Positions 14,405-20,607 of a stretch of DNA of 37,001 nt are shown one piece after another. A model generated the notes under the pieces. The model was not told the DNA's origin. It ran no database searches and saw only the letters and a program-made list of their open reading frames with translations. Each line of letters opens with the position of its first letter. Within the stretch, counting starts at the first letter, position 1. The position numbers were made by a program, and so were the translations under genes. Source of the DNA: a virus. The DNA is taken from positions 1 to 37,001 of the IMG/VR virus record IMGVR_UViG_3300037517_001415; one strand, 5' to 3'.

Positions 14405-14739
14405 AGTTCACCTCGCTGGTGCATTGAGATTACTGCAGATATGAGTTTTACTTTGATATGCTGCTCGGTTGGTAGTTCGAGCGTTGCTTTTACAAGCTCG
14501 GTGAAGCCATCAGTCACCGCTTTCGGAGTGTAATTTGCGCCAAGCTCTTTGCGTGGTCTTCCACCGCTTCCTGGCTTTGGTCCGCGTCTTATTGGCGCTC
14601 CAAGTTCATCGGGTGTGGCTTTATGTTTGATTGCAGATTTCTCTACAATTTCTCTTTCTTGTCTTAATTGCTGACTCATAGGTACTCCTTTTTTAAATGC
14701 TGTTTGTTCTGGTGGTACGGGAACTGGTTTGATATTCAT
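14401..14739 (-). CDS. Motif-sharing protein with AT-hook-like basic segment
   Basis: A 112-residue protein. Residues 18-31 (GVPMSQQLRQEREIVE) carry the cassette motif in nearly the same form as the next gene. Residues 49-64 (IRRGPKPGSGGRPRKE) are basic and Gly/Pro-rich with a GRP core like an AT-hook. The C-terminal 45 residues are helical (DGFTELVKATLELP, KLISAVISMHQRG) and unassigned. It overlaps the PD-(D/E)XK nuclease gene upstream and the RHH gene downstream by four bases each. DNA binding is inferred from the basic segment. Confidence 0.7.
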   Translation of the reverse strand: MNIKPVPVPPEQTAFKKGVPMSQQLRQEREIVEKSAIKHKATPDELGAPIRRGPKPGSGGRPRKELGANYTPKAVTDGFTELVKATLELPTEQHIKVKLISAVISMHQRGEL

Positions 14740-15353
14740 GCTAGTACTCCTTCTTTCAATTGCAAAACATCCTCTTTATCAAGCCCTCTCACTAAGATAT
14801 ACTCATGCAAGTAGTGTATCATATTTCGAACATATTCGTAATTGTACGCGGGTCTCGGGAATGAGTATTCCGCTTTGTTTTTAAAGTCCATCGCTTCAGG
14901 TGAGTCGAACTCAAATATCTTGTAATGGACAAAGGGGGCGTTGAATAACTCGCAATACACACGCCATTGTATTGAGTTGTAATAGTCATCAAAACTGATT
15001 GTACTATACTTGGTTTTGATTTCGACCACATCAAGCCCGATAAGCTGATCTGCAACGCCTGTTACTGATATATCACCGAATTGAGTACGAAACACGCGGC
15101 GGACTTTATACTCGAATACTCGCGAGCGATAATCCATGCAATTGCGGGCGTTTAGGATGCAATCAGTGCTGAACTTGCCTTCAAACTCCATAGGATAGTC
15201 GGTTTGCATCATCTCATGGAATGCAATCCCGCGTTGCATCATTGCATTCGGCGGGTCGAGTCTCAAGAGAGAGCGCTCGAATTGCTCGACTGTAATCAGG
15301 CCATCAAGAAAGCGGCGGTAAGATTCAAGCTGGGTGGCGGAGATTTTAATCAT
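14736..15353 (-). CDS. RecB/Cas4-like PD-(D/E)XK nuclease
   Basis: A 205-residue nuclease of the PDDEXK_1 type. RGIAFHEMMQ (41-50) is the conserved G-x-x-x-H motif. VTGVADQLIG supplies the Asp (D102), and VVEIKTKYS (109-117) the E-x-K. The later YNSIQWRVYCELFN is motif QxxxY-like. Such phage enzymes digest DNA ends and commonly partner with a single-strand annealing protein, here the Sak4-like ATPase at 16301-17194. It overlaps its neighbours by four bases on both sides, so it is produced together with the small genes upstream and the motif cassette downstream. Confidence 0.88.
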   Translation of the reverse strand: MIKISATQLESYRRFLDGLITVEQFERSLLRLDPPNAMMQRGIAFHEMMQTDYPMEFEGKFSTDCILNARNCMDYRSRVFEYKVRRVFRTQFGDISVTGVADQLIGLDVVEIKTKYSTISFDDYYNSIQWRVYCELFNAPFVHYKIFEFDSPEAMDFKNKAEYSFPRPAYNYEYVRNMIHYLHEYILVRGLDKEDVLQLKEGVLA

Positions 15354-15583
15354 ACTTCCTCCTGTCCATATACTAGTCTATAATACGCTTCCGGCGTGCA
15401 TGCTTCTTTAAGTTTTGCGCCCGCCTCGAATGCTTTAATAATTTGCTCGCGTTCTTTTGCAATAAGGTCAACTGTTTGGAATCTTATCTGCGAAAGTACC
15501 TCACCTGGCGTCCTAGTCACTGAAGCCTCGTAATATGCGAAGTCGAGTGATTGCCGAAGCGTCTGCATTGCGGTTTTACTCAT
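15350..15583 (-). CDS. Small helical hypothetical protein
   Basis: A 77-residue protein. The ATG at 15583 is preferred over one at 15595 because GGAGG lies five bases before it. The sequence (MSKTAMQTLRQSLDFAYYEA..., ending YRLVYGQEEV) is helical and charged, with a segment REQIIKAFEAGAKL like that in many small early phage proteins. Unrecognised. It overlaps the nuclease gene by four bases. Confidence 0.75.
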   Translation of the reverse strand: MSKTAMQTLRQSLDFAYYEASVTRTPGEVLSQIRFQTVDLIAKEREQIIKAFEAGAKLKEACTPEAYYRLVYGQEEV

Positions 15584-15674
15584 GTTCGCCTCCATGAAGT
15601 TTGCTTTTTACATATCCAATTATTAAAGCTATCCAAAATAATGCGGAAAAACATTTTACAATTGTTTCAAACAT
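15576..15674 (-). CDS. 32-residue single-pass membrane peptide
   Basis: A tiny gene with a very strong ribosome-binding site (AAGGAGG six bases before the ATG at 15674). It ends in TAA at 15576, overlapping the next start. Residues 9-22 (FSALFWIALIIGYV) form one membrane helix followed by a basic tail (KSKLHGGEHE). It is too short to classify. The good start signal and exact fit between neighbours support it. A host-interfering membrane peptide is possible. Confidence 0.65.
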   Translation of the reverse strand: MFETIVKCFSALFWIALIIGYVKSKLHGGEHE

Positions 15675-15684
15675 CTTCGCCTCC

Positions 15685-15900
15685 TTAAAATATTCTTATT
15701 GCAATAAGCCTTTGTAAATTTGCCTTATCAATTTCCAAAAAATTACAAAATATGTTATAGTGCTCCATCATCTCAATATCTTTCTGTAATTTTTTAGTAA
15801 TTGGTACAAGTCTGGTAATTATATCGTTAAATTCTTTCGATGATTCCAAATAAGAATCTATTGTTTCTCTTGCTTGTTCTTGCGTTGGTCGATTACTCAT
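15685..15900 (-). CDS. Small coiled-coil-like hypothetical protein
   Basis: A 71-residue protein (MSNRPTQEQARETIDSYLES...). It is mostly amphipathic helix with ITRLVPITKKLQKDIEMMEHY as a heptad-like stretch. GGAGG lies five bases before the ATG at 15900. It overlaps the upstream gene by eight bases. Unrecognised. Its first codons resemble the MSN/MSK starts of its neighbours. Confidence 0.75.
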   Translation of the reverse strand: MSNRPTQEQARETIDSYLESSKEFNDIITRLVPITKKLQKDIEMMEHYNIFCNFLEIDKANLQRLIAIRIF

Positions 15901-16105
15901 TGTCGCCTCCGTAGGTTTGTTTGTAATATTGTTTGCCTTTGTTTAATAAATTGCCAAACTCCGAAGCTTCGTAACCAATATCAAACGCATCCTCAATTTG
16001 TTCTTTTCCCATTTGCTCGGCTTCGTTACTCAATGATAGCGTCAAAGGTATGCCTTCTAATAATCTACAAATTAACCATTGCACCGCTGTTTGTTGCTTA
16101 CTCAT
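15893..16105 (-). CDS. Small conserved early protein (AEQM...QIEDAF type)
   Basis: A 70-residue protein. The central run NEAEQMGKEQIEDAFDIGYE matches a pattern seen in many short proteins of Bacteroidota phages, where a x-M-E-K-E-Q-I-x-x-A-F/Y helix is followed by GKQYY. No function is established for them. It overlaps the gene upstream by eight bases and the one downstream by eight. Confidence 0.78.
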   Translation of the reverse strand: MSKQQTAVQWLICRLLEGIPLTLSLSNEAEQMGKEQIEDAFDIGYEASEFGNLLNKGKQYYKQTYGGDNE

Positions 16106-16304
16106 CTCTATACTCCTGATACGGGTCTTTTAAATTGCGAATCTTCACTTGTTCGCGTTCGTGTATTGTAATGCGGGCAATTGATACCATCTCTTTCTCA
16201 AAGCGGTCATAAGCCCACTCTCTGACATCCTCTTCGGATAGCGAGTAGTCTAGGAGCACATCGTCCTCATCGAATGCGCCCCAGACTTCAAAGGTGTTAC
16301 TCAT
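16098..16304 (-). CDS. Small acidic hypothetical protein
   Basis: A 68-residue acidic protein (MSNTFEVWGAFDEDDVLLDY...), with strands then a helix (EEDVREWAYDRFEKE) and a basic end. It overlaps the Sak4-like gene upstream as ATGA, so it is translated with it. Unrecognised. A regulatory partner of the ATPase is possible by position only. Confidence 0.72.
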   Translation of the reverse strand: MSNTFEVWGAFDEDDVLLDYSLSEEDVREWAYDRFEKEMVSIARITIHEREQVKIRNLKDPYQEYRDE

Positions 16305-17194
16305 CTCACCACCTCCTCAAACTTACCGCTTTCTTTATTCCACTGCAAGCCGCGTTCGCCGAATGTAGTCACTACTGAAGCCCAAACCGCGCGCTTTAAA
16401 GCATCCTCAAGCCCTGCTTTGCTAAGTTCTGATACAAACTTATTAGCATCCTTTGCGGCTTTTGCCTTTTCGGACCACTCGCTGACCAAAGCGATTGCGG
16501 CCTCTTGCTCTTTGGAGCGTCGGCTTATTGCCGATTTGGTATGTTCTAAGATATCTGCAAGGCAAGTAGTCATAGAGTGCAAGCCGTCGACATGTACAGG
16601 CGCGATTTCCGCGCAATTTTTGGCTACGATGCTATCAGAGAGGTCAAAGGTCAATACTCTCTTATTGCCTTGCGTCGTATAATATCCTACAAGGTCGCAT
16701 GACTGCATAAGTAGGTCGTAACTTGCGCCTGGTATCAATGGCCTCTTAATTCGCATATCGCCTTCTTCTTTCTCTTTGGCATGTGCTATGAAAACTACAT
16801 TCTTACCGCTAAGCTTCAGAGGCGTAAAAAACTCTTGGAATGTTCGCTTTGTTTCGCCCCATAGCTTGATTGTATTGCGAAGAAGTCCGGGGTTATTGAT
16901 AGTAAGGTGCATCTGCATAAGCTCAATAACAGTGCCCGCCGTATCGATAATGATCGTATCATGCTTGGCTAGGATGCTATCAAGTTCAACCTTGTTATTC
17001 AGCAAGTCTTGCCATGATTCGAACTGCAAGCCGTTTTTAAGTAGTGAGGAGCGGTGAAGCCCTCGGTCAAAGTCCAATACAATTGGATTAGGCGCGGTAT
17101 TCGCGAGTGTGGTTTTTCCGATACCGGGATCGCCGTAGATTAGGACATTCAGCCCATTTACTTGCATCCCGCCTGTTTGTGTGATTAGTCTCAT
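16301..17194 (-). CDS. Sak4-like RecA-type recombinase ATPase (AAA_24)
   Basis: A 297-residue P-loop protein. Walker A is GDPGIGKTT (21-29), Walker B TIIIDTAGT (80-88), and a sensor-like IAHAKEKEEGDMRIKR follows near 137. This is the Sak4/AAA_24 'phage nucleotide-binding protein' type: a short RecA-like core that anneals single strands, usually with SSB. The C-terminus is Lys/Glu-rich and helical. AAAGGAG precedes the ATG at 17194. With the PD-(D/E)XK nuclease (14736), SSB (6093) and VRR-NUC (7024) it forms a recombination set. Confidence 0.87.
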   Translation of the reverse strand: MRLITQTGGMQVNGLNVLIYGDPGIGKTTLANTAPNPIVLDFDRGLHRSSLLKNGLQFESWQDLLNNKVELDSILAKHDTIIIDTAGTVIELMQMHLTINNPGLLRNTIKLWGETKRTFQEFFTPLKLSGKNVVFIAHAKEKEEGDMRIKRPLIPGASYDLLMQSCDLVGYYTTQGNKRVLTFDLSDSIVAKNCAEIAPVHVDGLHSMTTCLADILEHTKSAISRRSKEQEAAIALVSEWSEKAKAAKDANKFVSELSKAGLEDALKRAVWASVVTTFGERGLQWNKESGKFEEVVR

Positions 17195-17214
17195 GTCTCA
17201 ACTCCTTTAATAAA

Positions 17215-17400
17215 TTAACGTTCGTAATCAGTGCCTAAAAGTAGCATCTGTTCTGTTGCTTGTTCGAGTTCGTTCTCTGCTTGTTCAAGCTCTTTCTCAA
17301 GTGCTCGGACTCTTTCTGTTGCTTTCATGTGTCTAGCAATTGCCTCTCGGCATTTCATTTGTTCGACCTCTACCATTGTGTCGATATCGCATTCATTCAT
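17215..17400 (-). CDS. Small coiled-coil protein
   Basis: A 61-residue protein with an acidic N-terminus (MNECDIDTMVEVEQM) and a clear coiled coil (ERVRALEKELEQAENELEQA). AAGGAG lies seven bases before the ATG at 17400. It lies between the Sak4-like gene and a small hypothetical gene. It may mediate oligomerisation, but the function is unknown. Confidence 0.7.
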   Translation of the reverse strand: MNECDIDTMVEVEQMKCREAIARHMKATERVRALEKELEQAENELEQATEQMLLLGTDYER

Positions 17401-17420
17401 GTCTCGTCTCCTTTAATTAA

Positions 17421-17660
17421 TTAGATTTTATTGCCCCAGTTCACATAGGGCACTTGTTTTGCAAAACTTGCCATAAACTCATCGAAGGTTTTGCCTTCTT
17501 GTCCGTATCGCCATGCAAGTTGAAACTGCATATTCTCGGTCTGTCTCACATAGCGTAGAATATCCTCTACTTTTGCAAAGTCTTGCGGGCTTAATGCCTC
17601 GCGAAGTTCTTCAGTTGCTCTATGCGCGGCGGGCATAGTGTGTTTTGCCATTGTTTTCAT
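17421..17660 (-). CDS. Small helical hypothetical protein
   Basis: A 79-residue protein (MKTMAKHTMPAAHRATEELR...). It is helical, with conserved-looking QFQLAWRYGQEGKTFDEF and Trp/Tyr at the end. Its ATG overlaps the stop of the HTH gene upstream (ATGA). Not recognised. There is no membrane or enzyme motif. Confidence 0.72.
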   Translation of the reverse strand: MKTMAKHTMPAAHRATEELREALSPQDFAKVEDILRYVRQTENMQFQLAWRYGQEGKTFDEFMASFAKQVPYVNWGNKI

Positions 17661-17869
17661 CTCTTCGCTCCTAGTATTCTTTTTAATTCGTTATAGTTTA
17701 ATAGATACATTGTCTTTTCGCCGTAGGGCACTTGCTTTACTTGTCTTAGAACCGCCTCTTTTTCGTTTCGGACTTTACTTGCAGGCCGTCCGACGGCCAT
17801 ATAGTGCAAGAGTCTTCGCGATACTTGGAATAATTCGGCGGCCTCGCGAATAGTCAGCCAGTCACTCAT
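17657..17869 (-). CDS. Excisionase-like HTH protein (HTH_17/MerR type)
   Basis: A 70-residue DNA-binding protein. WLTIREAAELFQVSRRLLHYM (4-24) is the winged-helix turn of the HTH_17 family, and the wing continues through GEKTMYLLNYNELKRIL. The ATG at 17869 overlaps the upstream stop as ATGA. The frame runs further upstream to 17893, but that would overlap the small gene needlessly. No integrase is present, so it is more likely a transcriptional regulator than an excisionase. It could act on the control region at 18203-18673. Confidence 0.82.
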   Translation of the reverse strand: MSDWLTIREAAELFQVSRRLLHYMAVGRPASKVRNEKEAVLRQVKQVPYGEKTMYLLNYNELKRILGAKR

Positions 17870-17964
17870 TTGATCTCCTGTCCGTATAGCCAAAAGTCAA
17901 AAGCTCGGATCGCTACAAAGCAAAGTGCAAAAATTACCACCATATGCCAAGGTTTGAGTTTCAT
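17866..17964 (-). CDS. 32-residue membrane peptide (MKLKP family)
   Basis: A tiny gene, ATG at 17964 and TGA at 17866, ATGA-coupled on both sides. It starts MKLKPWHMVV with one hydrophobic segment (VVIFALCFVAI). The first five residues and the surrounding 16 bases are identical to those of the gene at 18202. Real by coupling; function unknown. Confidence 0.6.
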   Translation of the reverse strand: MKLKPWHMVVIFALCFVAIRAFDFWLYGQEIK

Positions 17965-18071
17965 CGTACTAGTCCATTAATGATTGCGTAAACAATTAAG
18001 TAGCTTAAAAACAGGCCGCCGAAGAGTCCGACGGCCATCTCGAATATCGCCTGCTTGGTTTCGGGCTTCAT
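17961..18071 (-). CDS. 36-residue membrane peptide
   Basis: A tiny gene, ATG at 18071 and TGA at 17961, overlapping both neighbours as ATGA. After MKPETKQAIFEM comes one hydrophobic helix (AVGLFGGLFLSYLIVYAII). It is a single-pass membrane peptide with no further clue. The tight coupling makes it credible. Confidence 0.6.
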   Translation of the reverse strand: MKPETKQAIFEMAVGLFGGLFLSYLIVYAIINGLVR

Positions 18072-18202
18072 TTTGCACCTCGCTTGAGGATTACCCATTT
18101 GCCGTTATATGGCATGACTTGAGCCTCGCCTGGAGGATGCAAGAAGATTGCAGCCATTGCCTCGGCGAAAGAGTTGTAAATTTTGTGTGGTTTGAGTTTC
18201 AT
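18068..18202 (-). CDS. 44-residue first protein of the early operon
   Basis: A tiny gene, ATG at 18202 and TGA at 18068. The protein (MKLKPHKIYNSFAEAMAAIF...) ends VMPYNGKWVILKRGAK. It is soluble and mildly basic. It is the first gene after the promoter at 18245-18273 and is ATGA-coupled to the next. Not recognised. Confidence 0.65.
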   Translation of the reverse strand: MKLKPHKIYNSFAEAMAAIFLHPPGEAQVMPYNGKWVILKRGAK

Positions 18203-18244
18203 CGCGTTCACTCCGTTTGTTAGTGCGTTGTTAATTACGGTGCG

Positions 18245-18273
18245 AACTTACGAAACAAAACAATACTTGTCAA
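18245..18273 (-). promoter_or_regulatory. Early promoter, sigma70-like
   Basis: On the minus strand TTGACA (18273-18268), 17 bases, TAAGTT (18250-18245), with the first gene starting at 18202. The same bases also fit the Bacteroidota form TTG, 20 bases, TAAGTTCG. It should drive the chain of small genes from 18202 leftward. Confidence 0.72.
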
Positions 18274-18286
18274 GTCTTTTTTTTTA

Positions 18287-18496
18287 TTATCTAATTATTT
18301 CTACTTTCGAGGGCAGGTGCAAAGAGCGTAAGTAGTTGAATTCTCTGGGAGTTATGGCAAAAATAAAAATTTTCGTTATGTCGCAAATTTGTGCAAGATT
18401 TACGACTGCATTTAGAGAGGGGACGGCGGCGCGGTAGCTCTGGCCTGAAATTTTATGTATTTCTATTTGAATCATTTTAGTATATTTGTTTGTCAT
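18287..18496 (-). CDS. Small basic protein in the control region
   Basis: A 69-residue frame from the ATG at 18496 (a second ATG is three bases earlier, at 18499). It begins MTNKYTKMIQIEIHKISG and ends LRSLHLPSKVEIIR. It lies between a strong promoter/hairpin (18544-18611) and the early promoter (18245-18273). No family is recognised and the ribosome-binding site is weak, so it is a modest prediction. The promoter upstream is the main support. If real, a regulator of the switch between transcripts would fit the place. Confidence 0.45.
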   Translation of the reverse strand: MTNKYTKMIQIEIHKISGQSYRAAVPSLNAVVNLAQICDITKIFIFAITPREFNYLRSLHLPSKVEIIR

Positions 18497-18543
18497 CATG
18501 CTCAATTTTGCAGGTGGCCAAATACTCAAAGCATTGGCGTGCG

Positions 18544-18576
18544 AAAAGGCTACCCGGGGAAGGTAGCCTTTTTTTT
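18544..18576 (+). terminator. Strong hairpin with T8, terminator or attenuator
   Basis: AAGGCTACC (18546-18554), a 7-base loop, GGTAGCCTT (18562-18570), then TTTTTT (18571-18576). It is a strong plus-strand intrinsic terminator. On the minus strand the same stem is followed by only four T and lies right at the start of the transcript from the promoter at 18583-18611. There it would act as a weak terminator or attenuator. Confidence 0.75.
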
Positions 18577-18582
18577 ATTTGC

Positions 18583-18611
18583 ATTATACGGTTTTTTTGG
18601 TTAGATTGCAA
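18583..18611 (-). promoter_or_regulatory. Strong minus-strand promoter, TATAAT
   Basis: On the minus strand TTGCAA (18611-18606), 17 bases, perfect TATAAT (18588-18583). Transcription would start near 18576, at the edge of the hairpin, and run toward the small gene at 18496 and the early operon. Confidence 0.7.
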
Positions 18612-18652
18612 TCAGCGGCCTATCATAGCCGCGTGTCTCCCCCCAGAGCTGA

Positions 18653-18685
18653 AGCCTTGAAAGCCATAAACTTTCAGGGCTTTTT
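18653..18685 (+). terminator. Plus-strand terminator overlapping the end of the tail operon
   Basis: AGCCTTGAAAG, loop CCATAAA, CTTTCAGGGCT (one G-U pair), then TTTT. The T tract is on the plus-strand side. The stem overlaps the stop codon of the minus-strand gene at 18674. It may block any rightward transcript from entering the tail operon antisense, or protect the 3' end of the late mRNA. Confidence 0.6.
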
Positions 18686-18871
18686 ATTATAGTAGTCTTC
18701 CTTCATGACTTTCAGCATGAATTTACAAGTTGCTATCTCGCCTTGTGCCATAAGAAGCTGATCGCATTCTTTTACGGCCAAAGATACGGCCTTATTTATT
18801 GGTAGCTTCTTGCGAATAGCATAGGCTCTAATAGCCCGCTCTTCTTTTGGGTCGGTAATGCGAATGACCAT
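18674..18871 (-). CDS. Small ribbon-helix-helix-like protein, last late gene
   Basis: A 65-residue protein. VIRITDPKEERAIRAYAIRK, KLPINKAVSLAVKECDQLL has the strand-helix-helix pattern of Arc/CopG-type DNA-binding proteins, followed by a helical Lys-rich end. Its ATG shares one base with the stop of the tail gene upstream (TAATG). A regulator at the end of the late operon, next to the control region, could turn the early promoters off. The match is by pattern. Confidence 0.62.
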   Translation of the reverse strand: MVIRITDPKEERAIRAYAIRKKLPINKAVSLAVKECDQLLMAQGEIATCKFMLKVMKEDYYNKKP

Positions 18872-19362
18872 TAATCGCGTCTCAGTACGATTTGACCTTT
18901 GATGGTTGCACCTGATGCGAAAGTATTAGCGTCTTTGATTTCGGGAACCATGTAAAGCGTTTTGCTTGTAGGCTGACATACATATTCAATTGCTATATTC
19001 TTTTGCAATATTCTTACGCCTGTACCCGCTGCTATCCAATCAGCTTCTGCAATATCAGCATAACCTACCATAAGATCCATTTGAGCGCTTGTAAAGGCTT
19101 GCGGACTATTCCGCGCGGCTGGTGTAATTGCCGAGCCGAAAAACCAGAGGCGCAAAGCTGGGACTTGAACTGTACCCGATGAGGTTTCTTTTAGTATTAT
19201 GCGTTCCATCATACCTGAAAACCCAAGGAATCTAGCCGCGTCAATTGAGATAGCGCCTGAAGTGAGAATGTCATTTGCAGCATATGCGGCGGTATCGAGC
19301 GTTCCGAAGTCAAAGGCTCTTAATACTCTATCTTGTCCTGTTTTACCTGTATAAAATTCCAT
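18871..19362 (-). CDS. Tail/receptor-associated protein, paralogue 2
   Basis: A 163-residue protein clearly homologous to the next gene upstream (19365-19841). Shared points in order are FDFG-x-L, D-(I/V)-LTSG, FG-x-x-I-x-P-A-x-N, FT-x-x-QMD-x-x-VG, YV/YVCQP, LY-x-V, FA-x-x, and a final (I/V)LKRD or LRRD. It is beta-rich with no signal peptide or enzyme motif. The position after the tail-tip genes suggests a virion protein of the baseplate or a small decoration protein. The tandem pair points to duplication with functional divergence. Confidence 0.68.
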   Translation of the reverse strand: MEFYTGKTGQDRVLRAFDFGTLDTAAYAANDILTSGAISIDAARFLGFSGMMERIILKETSSGTVQVPALRLWFFGSAITPAARNSPQAFTSAQMDLMVGYADIAEADWIAAGTGVRILQKNIAIEYVCQPTSKTLYMVPEIKDANTFASGATIKGQIVLRRD

Positions 19363-19364
19363 GT

Positions 19365-19841
19365 TTAATCTCTTTTTAGAATGAAGTGTCCTGTAACTTT
19401 CGAGGTTGCAAAATAACCATCTGCTTGACTGATTACAAATACAATATACAGCGCATTTGAATCTGGCTGAGTAACGTAAGGCATATCAATTGTCTTGTAT
19501 ACAACGTATCCATCCGAAGTTGATCTATACTCATTTGATGATAGAGTAATAAGCCCAACAAACTTATCCATTTGCTCCGCAGTAAAGTCTCTTGGCGCGT
19601 TTTGCGCTGGTGGATCAATCGGAGCGCCAAAGATATACATAGAACCTACCGGAACTGCATTTATAATTTTAAAGTAAATTGCTTCAATGACTCCAGATGA
19701 TTGACCAGTCCTACCGGTATAAGCTGGTATATTACCAGAGGTTAGTACATCTAGTGTGCTATAACTTCCTGTTAATACGCCGAAGTCAAACTCTGATTTA
19801 TAATTATCATTTCCAATGCTACCGAGATACCGATTATTCAT
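19365..19841 (-). CDS. Tail/receptor-associated protein, paralogue 1
   Basis: A 158-residue beta-rich protein, tandem paralogue of 18871-19362 and two bases from it. SEFDFGVLTGSYSTLDVLTS (16-35), GAPIDPPAQN, FTAEQMDKFVGL and FILKRD line up with the sister gene. The N-terminal half differs: this one begins NNRYLGSIGNDNYK, while a GRTGQ phrase at residues 43-47 reappears at the very start of the sister as GKTGQ. Both proteins probably form part of the tail tip. No family is recognised. Confidence 0.68.
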   Translation of the reverse strand: MNNRYLGSIGNDNYKSEFDFGVLTGSYSTLDVLTSGNIPAYTGRTGQSSGVIEAIYFKIINAVPVGSMYIFGAPIDPPAQNAPRDFTAEQMDKFVGLITLSSNEYRSTSDGYVVYKTIDMPYVTQPDSNALYIVFVISQADGYFATSKVTGHFILKRD

Positions 19842-19848
19842 CTCTCAC

Positions 19849-20607
19849 TCACGCAAAATTGTATGTATTTTCATCTTCGAAGGGTCTTAGCCAAATTATC
19901 TGAAGTTGCGCTTCGACATTGTCATCGTCAAGCTCGTATACTTCAGCGCCGTGCCCGGGGTTTTGGCTTCTAAATTCTATCTGTATTCCACCATCGATTG
20001 TCGTGCTTGGTTTTCCTAGGTTATTACCCCCCGGAACGCCGATAAGCGTTGAGAGGCGCAAAACAGGGTATGTATCCGTAATGCAGACATCTTGCATTGT
20101 ATAGAATGAGTCTTGTTGATCAACTGCGAGAGCTCTAAGATAATATATTGAGTTGTTATGATACCACTCGGTCTGTAAAAATATCACATTTACGAGATAC
20201 CATCCTTTCTTGCGAACTCGGATAATGGTCGGGTCTTCAGTGTCGATATATGCGAGGCTTGTATTTATTCCATAGGCTTCATTACGCGGGTCTGATTCCC
20301 ATTTAATGAGGCTATTGCCGAGATGGCTTGAATTAACAACGTGCTCCCAAGGCACTACGGTCTTAATTCCCCAGACTTCATTCATATTATTGCTAATTGC
20401 AGAGCTTGCAGCGGAATAAGCAATGACGCGGGCACTTTGCACGGCTTGTGCAAGTACGGCATCGTCTTGGCCTGTTTGCGAGCCTGTATTATTGCCATCA
20501 TTGTCTTGATCTTGGATAAGAGTAAAGGCGCTCGGATTATTACCAATTTCGAATGCGACTTGTCTTCTTCCAATACCAGCGGGTCTTACGGGTTCATTGA
20601 ATTTCAT
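19849..20607 (-). CDS. Tail-tip protein with C1q/TNF-like jelly-roll domain
   Basis: A 252-residue protein from the ATG at 20607, which shares one base with the upstream stop (TAATG). A GTG at 20646 is less likely. Residues 100-252 (IIRVRKKGWYLVNVIF, YYLRALAVDQQD, TYPVLRLSTLIGV, GGIQIEFRSQN, QLQIIWLRPFED) look like a C1q/TNF-type jelly roll, where a 'G-x-Y-x-V' strand is followed by solvent-exposed strands. Such domains end phage fibres and bind receptors. It may be a second adhesin at the tail tip. The domain assignment is by pattern. Confidence 0.62.
   Translation of the reverse strand: MKFNEPVRPAGIGRRQVAFEIGNNPSAFTLIQDQDNDGNNTGSQTGQDDAVLAQAVQSARVIAYSAASSAISNNMNEVWGIKTVVPWEHVVNSSHLGNSLIKWESDPRNEAYGINTSLAYIDTEDPTIIRVRKKGWYLVNVIFLQTEWYHNNSIYYLRALAVDQQDSFYTMQDVCITDTYPVLRLSTLIGVPGGNNLGKPSTTIDGGIQIEFRSQNPGHGAEVYELDDDNVEAQLQIIWLRPFEDENTYNFA

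Noticed and set aside
17657-17869. Excisionase, implying lysogeny
   Set aside because: The HTH_17 fold is shared with many regulators, and no integrase or attachment site is visible anywhere in a complete genome.
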